Shown: positions 1 through 6,125, numbered from the stretch's first letter. The stretch: 6,190 nucleotides of DNA from Desulfobacteraceae bacterium (GCA_030619585.1 JAUXBD010000098.1:1-6190); one strand, 5' to 3'. Translations and numbers: made by a program. Notes: generated by a model not told the origin, from the sequence alone.

Positions 1-67
1 GATTTCTAACTAAATACCGAAAATGCAAAAACGAAATGAGAAAAAAACCGAATTCGATAAAAATATT

Positions 68-85
68 ACCATGAAGACCATGAAG
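68..85. repeat. Short tandem repeat, two 9-base units
   Basis: The nonamer ACCATGAAG occurs twice in immediate tandem (68-76 and 77-85). It lies in the AT-rich non-coding stretch 1-136. An 18-codon ORF starting at the ATG at 71 covers it but has no convincing ribosome binding site. I see nothing else supportable in 1-136. Confidence 0.5.
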
Positions 86-136
86 AAAAACTTTAATTAC
101 AGTCCTCGAAACTTATTCTTAAAATGAGTCAGTTTT

Positions 137-293
137 TTGGACACTATCTATACTTTATAGGTGATAAATTGAGGAATTCAGGAATTTAAGTATTTAAGTA
201 TTAAAGGATAAAATCAAGAAATTAAGATAGATAGAATTCCTTCAATTCCTAAATACCTCAATCCCCTAATTCGTAAATTTTGCTTGTGTCCAA
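137..293. repeat. MITE-like AT-rich element with terminal and internal inverted repeats
   Basis: The stretch is bounded by a perfect 8-base inverted repeat, TTGGACAC (137-144) and GTGTCCAA (286-293). Inside lies a second inverted repeat: 169-186 pairs with 244-261 at 16 of 18 positions. The centre has ATTTAAGT-like short repeats (about 184-205) and AGAT repeats. No ORF of useful length is present. The organisation suits a small non-autonomous mobile or dispersed repeat, but only one copy is in view. No target-site duplication can be proven because both flanks are T-runs. Confidence 0.45.
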
Positions 294-315
294 TTTTTAT
301 GTAATTTTATCGTAT

Positions 316-345
316 TTCACATGGTTATAGCCATTTCCCCATAAT
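316..345 (+). promoter_or_regulatory. Candidate sigma-70-type promoter for hemW
   Basis: TTCACA (316-321) and CATAAT (340-345) each match 5 of 6 consensus positions and are 18 bases apart. Transcription would begin near 351-352, leaving a very short leader before the ATG at 365. The ribosome binding site, GAGG at 353-356, would then sit almost at the RNA 5' end. That makes this placement uncertain. Confidence 0.35.
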
Positions 346-364
346 GAATTACGAGGTCTGATAT

Positions 365-1525
365 ATGGTTGAACCAGCAGGAGTTTATCTGCACATACCT
401 TTTTGCATAAGAAAATGCCCCTATTGCGATTTTTACTCCGTAACTGATTTTTCACTAAAAAAGGCGTTTATAAATTCCATACGAAAGGAGATGAAATCAT
501 CTCCTTTCGTAGATCTATGCTTTGACACGATCTATATCGGCGGAGGCACCCCTTCTACTCTTGATGCAAAAGATCTTGGCAGTTTGATTGAAACAGCCTA
601 TAGTGGTTTTAAGTTTGTTGACGATACTGAGATAACAGTTGAGATAAATCCGGGCACCATCTCCCTTAAGTCACTAAAGCAGTACAGGAAGTCAGGCATA
701 AACCGGCTGAGCATAGGAGTGCAGTCCTTTAATGCGTTAAACCTTGGCTTTCTCGGCAGGATCCACTCTGCAAAGGATGGATCTTTTGCAGTTGATAGCG
801 CAAAAAAGGCGGGGTTTGAAAATATAGGCATTGATCTTATCTACGGCATACCCAACCAGACAAAAAAATCCTGGCTGCTGGATCTAAAACAGGCAGTGGG
901 GGTTAACCCGGAACATATCTCCTGCTACATGCTATCATTTGAGCCGGGCACTAAAATGGAAAAAGATCGTAAAAAGGGCTGTTTTAAGCCCATGACAGAA
1001 TGCCTTACAGGAGACCTGTTTGAGACCACCATGGGTTTTTTAACCTCCCACGGTTATGAACATTATGAGGTATCCAACTTTGCAAGAAAACAGGGTAAAG
1101 ATACCAGATCGTTTCAATCAAGGCATAACCTGAAATACTGGTCGTTTACTCCATGTCTTGGATTCGGTCCGTCTGCCCACTCTTTCGTGGACTCTAAACG
1201 CTGGTGGAACTATCCCGATGTAAAAAAGTATATAGACAAAATAGAAGCGGGCAAAAGCCCTGTTTGCGGACAAGAGAAGTTAAGCCGTCAGCAAAAGATT
1301 ATAGAGATGATATACCTTGGACTAAGAACAACCAGAGGGATATGCATAGACACTTTTGATAAAAAGTTTAACACTGATTTCAAAAAGATATTTAAAGAAC
1401 TAATATTTGACCTTGAAGCAAAGGGCAGTATAAAGGTTTCGGATAATCGCTGTTTTCTCACACCCAAAGGAATGCTGTTTCTTGACAGCATCGCCTCTTT
1501 GTTTATAGCTGTGGATATAAAATGA
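365..1525 (+). CDS. hemW: Radical SAM protein HemW (heme chaperone, HemN-like)
   Basis: A 386-residue cytosolic radical-SAM protein. Residues 8-24 carry the cluster motif C14-x3-C18-x2-C21 in the context HIPFCIRKCPYCDF. This three-cysteine version is the HemW type and lacks the extra cysteine of true oxygen-independent coproporphyrinogen oxidases. GGGTPS is at 59-64, GVQSF at 118-122, a LIYGIPNQT segment at 158-166, YEVSNFA at 234-240 and the HemW heme-binding signature HNLKYW at 254-259. LGFGPSAHSF (265-274) leads into a HemW C-terminal domain (about 305-380). Length is close to the usual 370-400. GAGG at 353-356, eight bases upstream, supports the ATG at 365. Family knowledge: HemW binds heme and SAM and is thought to deliver heme to respiratory proteins. 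It is commonly misannotated as coproporphyrinogen III oxidase. Codons for residues about 39-49 contain a 32-base perfect palindrome. The gene ends in TGA, 13 bases from a convergent gene. Confidence 0.93.
   Translation: MVEPAGVYLHIPFCIRKCPYCDFYSVTDFSLKKAFINSIRKEMKSSPFVDLCFDTIYIGGGTPSTLDAKDLGSLIETAYSGFKFVDDTEITVEINPGTISLKSLKQYRKSGINRLSIGVQSFNALNLGFLGRIHSAKDGSFAVDSAKKAGFENIGIDLIYGIPNQTKKSWLLDLKQAVGVNPEHISCYMLSFEPGTKMEKDRKKGCFKPMTECLTGDLFETTMGFLTSHGYEHYEVSNFARKQGKDTRSFQSRHNLKYWSFTPCLGFGPSAHSFVDSKRWWNYPDVKKYIDKIEAGKSPVCGQEKLSRQQKIIEMIYLGLRTTRGICIDTFDKKFNTDFKKIFKELIFDLEAKGSIKVSDNRCFLTPKGMLFLDSIASLFIAVDIK
480..511. repeat. Perfect 15-bp-arm palindrome inside hemW
   Basis: Bases 480-494 (TACGAAAGGAGATGA) are the exact reverse complement of 497-511, with AA between. 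In the hemW mRNA this would form a stem of about 14 pairs capped by a four-base loop, roughly 115 bases after the start codon. It encodes the variable stretch between the cluster motif and GGGTPS, so it need not harm the protein. No U-tract follows, so it is not an intrinsic terminator. Function unknown. Confidence 0.85.
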
Positions 1526-1538
1526 TGGGAAATTTCAG

Positions 1539-2459
1539 CTATGCCTGTTTCAGCAAAACTTCTAAATCCAGGGGTTCGCCCTTGGAAGGCTCAAGTCTCA
1601 TGCTTATTGTGCCGGTTTCGCATCTGCTTTCGCAGACACCGCAACCCATGCACTTTTCCTGGTTTACCACAGCAATGACTTCGTCCATGGAGATTGCGTT
1701 GAATCCGCATGCATCCAGGCACTCGCCACATGCAATGCAATCGTCAGCAATCTGGGCAACGTATCCGGATGGTGCAAGAATAGGAACGGCCCCTTCAAAC
1801 ACATTATACGCTTTCATACCCTGGCAGCAGCAACTGCAGCAGTTGCAGATCGCCATAAATCTTCTTCCAAGTTCTTTTTTGAAAAACGCGCAATGCACAA
1901 ACCCTTTTTTATGGGCATCCTCAAGCACTTTTACAGCCTCATCCTGGGAAATTTTACGGAATTTGGGATTTGCCTCGTTTATGAATGCGGCATGGGGATC
2001 TCCCACAAAGATGCATACATCCATCTCGCCGGGGGCAAGGCAGGATGTCTCGGACACCGCCCTGCATGCGCACTCGCCTACGGAGATGGACTCGGGGTTT
2101 TGCAGGATGATATCCCGGGCCTGCTTGTAGGGGATTACCGTTTCCGGCGGGGTGAGTTTGATGTTTTCTTTCTGGGTGACCATCTGAATTGCATCCTTTA
2201 ACTTCATGACTTTGCCGTGATACGTACTTGTGTCAACGCTTCCGGCTGTTTCAGCTACACTTTGAGCTATTCCCTCAAGAAGTTCTTTTATTTCATCGTT
2301 AACCTCATTATCAGGATGCTTCGCAGGCCATCCGGCCGCCATGAGCGCATGATAAACAAAATGGTCCAGGTGCCGCATATAGATGTATGAATAGAAAAAG
2401 TCTCCCTTATCTTGCTGGGGGAACAGGTCGAAGAGTTCCTTTGTTAAATGGTTATGCAT
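1539..2459 (-). CDS. Cysteine-rich 4Fe-4S ferredoxin-domain protein
   Basis: A 306-residue soluble protein with 19 cysteines, all in the last 60%. The first ~125 residues lack cysteine and are partly helical. A group C130-x-C132-R, C140, C149 follows, then C190, then an unusually dense run CNCCSCCC (C205, 207, 208, 210, 211, 212). Next come two 4Fe-4S motifs of C-x2-C-x2-C-x3-C form at C241/244/247/251 and C270/273/276/280. Neither motif has the proline that usually follows the last cysteine. This implies two ferredoxin-type clusters plus at least one further metal site. An electron-transfer role is inferred; partner and substrate are unknown. I chose the ATG at 2459 because AAAGGA sits seven bases upstream. 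An in-frame GTG at 2486 would add nine residues but lacks such a site. The gene ends in TAG and converges on hemW. It stands alone, separated from the next upstream gene by a 314-base spacer. Confidence 0.85.
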   Translation of the reverse strand: MHNHLTKELFDLFPQQDKGDFFYSYIYMRHLDHFVYHALMAAGWPAKHPDNEVNDEIKELLEGIAQSVAETAGSVDTSTYHGKVMKLKDAIQMVTQKENIKLTPPETVIPYKQARDIILQNPESISVGECACRAVSETSCLAPGEMDVCIFVGDPHAAFINEANPKFRKISQDEAVKVLEDAHKKGFVHCAFFKKELGRRFMAICNCCSCCCQGMKAYNVFEGAVPILAPSGYVAQIADDCIACGECLDACGFNAISMDEVIAVVNQEKCMGCGVCESRCETGTISMRLEPSKGEPLDLEVLLKQA

Positions 2460-2490
2460 CGGTTTTTCCTTTTTTAAATTGCCCACATTA

Positions 2491-2520
2491 AATATAAAAA
2501 AGCTATATGTTTGACCTCAA
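2491..2520 (-). promoter_or_regulatory. Candidate promoter for the Fe-S protein gene
   Basis: Reading the minus strand, TTGAGG (2520-2515) is followed after 18 bases by TATATT (2496-2491). A start near 2484 would give a leader of about 25 bases to the ATG at 2459, supporting that start over the GTG at 2486. The -35 hexamer lies within the left end of the composite repeat. AT-rich sequence makes chance hexamers likely. Confidence 0.35.
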
Positions 2521-2773
2521 TTGAGCGAAAGTCAAGGATGCCCCAGCTTCAAGGCATCAAGGGTGAAGCCGTAATAATCTACTGCGAACCCTTGATAACG
2601 CAGAAGATGGGGTATCATCGGCTTTCCCGTAGGGTAAATAAAATGAAAATTAAAATGATATTTATACCTCACTTATAGATGAGATATAAAAATTTGAGTA
2701 TAACGAGTTTTACTCTTAAACCATGCGTCATTAATAAAAGTTTTCATTTTATTTACGCTCATTTGAGGTTTGA
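2510..2773. repeat. Composite inverted-repeat element filling the spacer
   Basis: This 264-base stretch between two minus-strand genes is built of nested inverted repeats. The outer ends, 2510-2527 and 2756-2773, match as inverted copies at 14 of 18 positions. The perfect 16-base repeat GTAAATAAAATGAAAA (2634-2649) returns inverted at 2741-2756. Between them is an 11-pair hairpin (2661-2671 with 2680-2690, one mismatch). The left half holds a compact foldback (2537-2616) and a small CCC-GTA-GGG hairpin (2626-2634). The right end abuts the stop codon of the DUF2333-like gene (2774). There is no transposase. It looks like a dispersed palindromic or MITE-type element and may also affect transcript ends; copy number cannot be seen here. 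Confidence 0.55.
2537..2616 (+). other. Candidate structured RNA foldback
   Basis: Read on the plus strand, 2537-2545 (GATGCCCCA) pairs with 2608-2616 as nine pairs with one G-U. 2547-2550 pairs with 2603-2606, and ATCAAGGGT (2556-2564) pairs perfectly with 2588-2596. The 23-base apical loop contains AAGCCG (2566-2571), complementary to CGGCTT (2619-2624) just outside the stem, so a pseudoknot is possible. CTGCG (2582-2586) could alternatively pair with CGCAG (2599-2603). The single G-U would be A-C on the minus strand, slightly favouring plus-strand RNA. On the minus strand it lies upstream of the predicted Fe-S gene promoter. I do not recognise it as a known riboswitch. Confidence 0.4.
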
Positions 2774-3892
2774 CTATGTTGACAGCGTTTTAATCAAAAC
2801 TCCTAAATAAAACCGAGCATGGCTGATGTGTGCTGCCATGTTGGCGCGATGGTTTGCCATTAGCCCGTCCATGTCGCTATCTAAAACTATAAGCGGCTCC
2901 AGCTCTGAGGCATGGTGCAATGACTTGATTGAATGATGCAGGCTTTCTTTCCCATACCTGTTTTCAAGTACAGCATGGAAGTCTTTTTGGACCGCCTCTA
3001 GAATGGCGGCCATGGCGGTTGCAACCCCCTTTGCATAATAAAAATAGTCGTCTACCATGAAAAAACTCACAGTTTTTCCATCATCCTCGGTTTGTTTAAC
3101 CAGGTTGTCATCACAGCTTCCAAGAAGACTTTCATACTCCATAAGAAGGGGTATGAGGCTGTCTGTTCTTGTATAAAATGCGGCCTCACCTTTTTCCAGT
3201 TTGTCACGGTAGGCACGCAGTTTCTTTATTCCTGCTTTATACCTGGCTTCAGGTGTGGGGGGTATGATTCTGTCAGCCTTTATTGCAAAACAGGTTCTTC
3301 GCGCAAGTTCAAGGTCTGTGTTAAACGCTACATTGCTTCCTATACGTGAAATGCTGTCGGAAAGCTTGTCCACTGTCTTTTGGGTAACTTCAAGAACGCC
3401 TACCTGGAAATTATTTATATTGTCCGTAATCCTGACAAGGTCATTGGAACGCCACCCCCAAGCTCTTTCTTCCAGTTCGTATTCAAGGGGCTTAATCGTT
3501 GCGGTAACAAATGCATAACCCGGAACCCTTTGGATCACATCCTCGACAGGTTCGCTTGCAGGCTTATTATGGGAATTTTCAACCGGTTGGCTTTTATCAT
3601 GACCTGATTTTACTGGGTCCTGATGCTTTGGCTGGTGCTCGACCGTATAACTGTTTTCAACATGTTTTTTGTCGGTTGGGCCATGCTGGATGTCAGGTGT
3701 GTGCTGGGCTGCGGTTTTACTTTTATGAAGATCATCTGCCACATCATCTGTTGATGATAGGTTTACATATGCCATGGTAGCGACCAAAGCCCAAAGAACC
3801 GCAACTGCGACAAATACTCCCACAACAATTTTCTTTATTGCAAACAGTGTAAAACCCTTGGCATGGTTTGTGTCGTTCTCTTTAAATTCCAT
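2774..3892 (-). CDS. DUF2333-like single-pass membrane protein
   Basis: A 372-residue protein with a short basic N-terminus, one membrane helix (about 21-43) and no signal-peptidase-like site. A low-complexity linker (about 47-118) rich in His, Lys, Gln, Ser and Pro carries eight histidines. A conserved-looking domain fills 120-372. It contains WGWRSNDL (145-152), DNINNFQVGVLEVT (157-170) and an aromatic patch DDYFYYAKGVA (281-291). These Trp-Gly-Trp/Asn-Asp and Asp-Asn/Gln-x-Gly features resemble, from memory, the uncharacterised DUF2333 family; the assignment is moderate. The topology predicts most of the protein outside the cytoplasmic face, anchored to the inner membrane. The ATG at 3892 lies eight bases beyond the selB stop. 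Its ribosome site AAAGGA (3904-3909) is made by the last selB codons, so translation is probably coupled to selB. No enzymatic function can be assigned. Confidence 0.75.
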   Translation of the reverse strand: MEFKENDTNHAKGFTLFAIKKIVVGVFVAVAVLWALVATMAYVNLSSTDDVADDLHKSKTAAQHTPDIQHGPTDKKHVENSYTVEHQPKHQDPVKSGHDKSQPVENSHNKPASEPVEDVIQRVPGYAFVTATIKPLEYELEERAWGWRSNDLVRITDNINNFQVGVLEVTQKTVDKLSDSISRIGSNVAFNTDLELARRTCFAIKADRIIPPTPEARYKAGIKKLRAYRDKLEKGEAAFYTRTDSLIPLLMEYESLLGSCDDNLVKQTEDDGKTVSFFMVDDYFYYAKGVATAMAAILEAVQKDFHAVLENRYGKESLHHSIKSLHHASELEPLIVLDSDMDGLMANHRANMAAHISHARFYLGVLIKTLST

Positions 3893-3900
3893 AATATCAG

Positions 3901-5811
3901 CTATCCTTTCCTAAGTTTTCTAATATCACCGATTCTGATTGTTACATTTTTTGAATCAAAATACTCTATAAGGGGAATAACATACTTTCTTGATATCCCC
4001 GTCATCTCCTTGAACTGAGGTGTTGATATCTCTTTTTTGGCCTGCAAAAAGTCAACCAGCCTTTTTTTCAAATCCTCCAGTACCTCATTGTGATAATAAA
4101 GATCATCTTTTACCTTAACAACCACACCGTGATCAACAAGAAACCAAAGCAGATCTTTTGCTGTGGACTGATCTATATCAAGTGTCTTGCTGAGTTCCTT
4201 AAAATAGGGGGGGGTAAGGCCGGCGCTTTGATAAGATTCAAGGATTTTTTTCCTGATATCTGCCTGGTCTCCCCCCAACGAAACTTTGTGGTTTGCTATG
4301 CGTACATTGTCTTCTTCCGGTACTATCTTTTTTTCCTTTTCCATACGCACCAAAAGCATGTTGAACATTTTTACTCCAAGCTTTCCGGGAAGTTTGGACT
4401 TGAGCTCCTCTTTGGGTATGCCTGCTTTTAAAGGGTTTTTCTTATGATAACTTTCAAGTTGTTCAACCACTTTTGTTGTGAGCTTCTCTATGGTGTTTTT
4501 ATGAATATATATCCTGTTTTCCCTGTCAGCCTGGAGAAGATCTTTGCTGTTCAAGAGAGTCGATATGGCATTTTGAAGCTGTTTGTCGGACATGTTTGCC
4601 ATAATCTTGAGATCGGAGAAACATGCCCCTTCATATCCGGATGCTTCGACATGAAAAGAGATTATCTCATCGGGGTTGTTTTTAACAAGTGTTTTTAATC
4701 CCTTGATCACATCGGGATTAAATCGCTTATGTTTTTTGGGTATCGGGTTCAATATCCTGCCGCCGCCTATTGTGCGGACAGGAGAGTAGCTTCGTAAGAC
4801 AAAACTGTCATCTCTTACGCCCACCACAGGTGAGTTAAATCTTATCTGGGCCTCAAGAATCTCTCCGGCAAGGGCCTCGTCCCTGTCTATAAGGACAATC
4901 GTTCCCATCTTCTCACTTGTTCCGGAATGAAATCTCACAAGTGCACGGTTTTTTATGGGGTTTTTATTGCTGTTAAGAATGTTTAAGTGCACATCAAGCA
5001 TATAGCTGGGCTTTAAGCTCCCTGATATAGCCAGCACATCGCCCCTGTTGACAGCGCTTTTATCAAGTCCCTGAAAATTGACAGCGGTGCGCATGCCTGT
5101 TACGGCACTGTCAACGCTTTTGTTGTGGACCTGAACACCTCGTACTTTTGATGTGATGCCGGGCGTATACACCATTACTGAATCGCCTACTCCAATTTCA
5201 CCGGATACCACGGTTCCGGTTATCACTGTGCCAAAACCCTTCATGGTGAAGACCCGGTCAACAGGGAGTCTGAACAGGTCGGAGTAGGGCCGGTCAGGAA
5301 CAGTCTCACAGATCTCTTCAAGGGATTTTATGAACTCGTCTATCCCCTGACCCGTGGTAGATGATACAGGTTGGACCGGGGCATCTTCAAGAAATGTCCC
5401 CTTAACAAACCCCTCAATATCATCTTGAACAAGTTCCAGCCAATCTTCATCCACCATATCTACCTTTGTAAGGACCACCAGACCGTGTTTTATGCCCAAA
5501 AGAGTGCATATTTCCATGTGCTCTTTGGTCTGGGGCATTACCCCCTCATCAGCGGCAATAACCATTGCGACAATATCTATGCCGCTGGCGCCTGCAACCA
5601 TGTTTTTTACAAACTTTTCATGTCCGGGAACATCCACAATCCCCAGGTGCTGGCCTCCCGGAAGATCAAGGTGGGCAAACCCGAGCTCTATGGTTATGCC
5701 CCGGAGTTTTTCCTCTTTCAGGCGGTCGGTATCAATTCCGGTAACAGCTTTTATAAGGCTTGTTTTGCCGTGATCAATATGCCCTGCTGTTCCGAGGATA
5801 ATCTGTTTCAA
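3901..5811 (-). CDS. selB: Selenocysteine-specific translation elongation factor SelB
   Basis: A 636-residue GTPase (E. coli SelB is about 614). It brings Sec-tRNA to the ribosome at UGA codons marked by a SECIS hairpin. The N-terminal EF-Tu-like G domain has GHIDHGKT (10-17), RGITIELGF (37-45), DVPGH (60-64), TKVD (115-118) and SS (150-151). RGITIELGF is the SelB form of switch I, unlike that of EF-Tu. Beta-barrel domains follow (about 175-350), with GFGTVITGTVVSG at 192-204. The rest (about 365-636) forms winged-helix modules that bind the SECIS RNA. The end, SRKY-x3-LIEYFD ... RIGDIRKL (607-634), is a typical SelB C-terminus. The start is TTG at 5811, with TAG as the preceding in-frame codon and a strong ribosome site seven bases upstream. 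It sits between a small membrane-protein gene and the DUF2333-like gene in an apparent operon. It implies that the genome encodes selenoproteins elsewhere. Confidence 0.97.
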   Translation of the reverse strand: MKQIILGTAGHIDHGKTSLIKAVTGIDTDRLKEEKLRGITIELGFAHLDLPGGQHLGIVDVPGHEKFVKNMVAGASGIDIVAMVIAADEGVMPQTKEHMEICTLLGIKHGLVVLTKVDMVDEDWLELVQDDIEGFVKGTFLEDAPVQPVSSTTGQGIDEFIKSLEEICETVPDRPYSDLFRLPVDRVFTMKGFGTVITGTVVSGEIGVGDSVMVYTPGITSKVRGVQVHNKSVDSAVTGMRTAVNFQGLDKSAVNRGDVLAISGSLKPSYMLDVHLNILNSNKNPIKNRALVRFHSGTSEKMGTIVLIDRDEALAGEILEAQIRFNSPVVGVRDDSFVLRSYSPVRTIGGGRILNPIPKKHKRFNPDVIKGLKTLVKNNPDEIISFHVEASGYEGACFSDLKIMANMSDKQLQNAISTLLNSKDLLQADRENRIYIHKNTIEKLTTKVVEQLESYHKKNPLKAGIPKEELKSKLPGKLGVKMFNMLLVRMEKEKKIVPEEDNVRIANHKVSLGGDQADIRKKILESYQSAGLTPPYFKELSKTLDIDQSTAKDLLWFLVDHGVVVKVKDDLYYHNEVLEDLKKRLVDFLQAKKEISTPQFKEMTGISRKYVIPLIEYFDSKNVTIRIGDIRKLRKG

Positions 5812-5818
5812 CTAAATG

Positions 5819-5827
5819 CCTCTCCTT
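5819..5827 (-). promoter_or_regulatory. Ribosome binding site deciding the selB TTG start
   Basis: On the minus strand AAGGAGAGG ends seven bases before TTG at 5811-5809. The codon directly before the TTG is TAG in the same frame. The conserved N-terminus (residues 2-17, up to GHIDHGKT) leaves no room for a downstream ATG. The TTG is therefore the only sensible start. Confidence 0.85.
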
Positions 5828-5848
5828 GCAATAAGGATTCAAACATGG

Positions 5849-6028
5849 TTATGTTCCGTTACTTTTTTTGTTTCTCAGGTATTCAAAAATATAGGCCAGT
5901 CCAACCAGAAGAATTCCAAGTCCTGCAACATAAGCAAGATTTAAGTCAGGATGAAAGAATCGGGAGAGTATTACAGCAAAAACCGTTTTTAAAATTGCCC
6001 TGAATATGAATATATAAAAATTTGTCAC
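5849..6028 (-). CDS. Small two-helix membrane protein leading the selB operon
   Basis: A 59-residue ORF with a GTG start at 6028 and a TAA stop at 5851-5849. AAAAGGG lies five bases upstream of the GTG. The open frame extends 17 codons further upstream without another usual start codon, so GTG is preferred. The product has two hydrophobic segments, about 3-21 (FYIFIFRAILKTVFAVIL) and 30-50 (Ala/Gly/Leu-rich, LAYVAGLGILLVGLAYIF). They are joined by a short SRFFHPDLN turn. The basic tail is EYLRNKKSNGT. It is therefore likely a helical hairpin in the inner membrane with a cytoplasmic C-terminus. The stop is 37 bases from the selB start, so co-transcription is likely. I do not recognise the family; its function is unknown. 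Codon-level composition resembles the neighbours. Confidence 0.6.
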   Translation of the reverse strand: MTNFYIFIFRAILKTVFAVILSRFFHPDLNLAYVAGLGILLVGLAYIFEYLRNKKSNGT

Positions 6029-6064
6029 AAAAGCCCTTTTAAGAAAATTTGTAAATCTAAATAA

Positions 6065-6091
6065 ATAATATAGAAGGGGTTATATGGTCAA
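6065..6091 (-). promoter_or_regulatory. Candidate promoter for the small-ORF/selB operon
   Basis: On the minus strand TTGACC (6091-6086) is followed after 15 bases by TATTAT (6070-6065). TATATT (6072-6067) overlaps it and is an alternative -10. The spacing is short and the region is AT-rich, so this is tentative. It overlaps the left arm of the 6074-6125 dyad. Confidence 0.3.
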
Positions 6092-6125
6092 TAACAAGTT
6101 TTGCCTTGTCCAAATAAAACCCCTT
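6074..6125. repeat. Imperfect dyad in the divergent control region
   Basis: AAGGGGTT (6074-6081) is repeated inverted at 6118-6125. After a two-base bulge the arms continue (6082-6087 with 6110-6115, five of six matching). Inside is a small hairpin, ACAAG (6094-6098) with CTTGT (6105-6109). It lies between the divergent selB-operon and tRNA starts, so it could be an operator, an RNA hairpin or a remnant terminator. No U-tract on either strand makes it a convincing terminator. Confidence 0.45.

Noticed and set aside
1523..1525. hemW TGA stop considered as a selenocysteine codon because selB is nearby
   Set aside because: The protein already ends at the normal HemW C-terminus, there is no convincing SECIS-like hairpin after the codon, and the read-through frame is antisense to the next gene.
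1830..1846. Near-perfect palindrome GCAACTGC-A-GCAGTTGC
   Set aside because: It is explained by the repeated TGC cysteine codons of the CNCCSCCC run.
1522..2130. A 202-codon plus-strand open frame antisense to the Fe-S protein gene
   Set aside because: Its translation shows no recognisable domain and it mirrors the cysteine/alanine-rich codons of the opposite gene. It begins within the hemW stop region without a ribosome site. The minus-strand protein has clear 4Fe-4S motifs.
2460..2486. GTG at 2486 as the start of the Fe-S protein gene
   Set aside because: It lacks a ribosome site, whereas the ATG at 2459 has AAAGGA at proper spacing. The extra nine residues are encoded by the region containing that site.
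2669..2743. Minus-strand 24-codon ORF starting MKTFIND inside the composite repeat
   Set aside because: No ribosome site, very short, and built partly from the inverted repeat arm; not supportable as a gene.
4694..4722. Nine-base inverted repeat TTTAATCCC/GGGATTAAA around 11 bases within selB
   Set aside because: An inverted repeat of this length and spacing is expected about by chance in a window of this size, and it lies in ordinary coding sequence.
5371..6003. A 210-codon plus-strand open frame opposite the selB start and the small ORF
   Set aside because: It runs antisense to the highly conserved SelB G domain and has no coherent protein features. SelB is unambiguous on the other strand.
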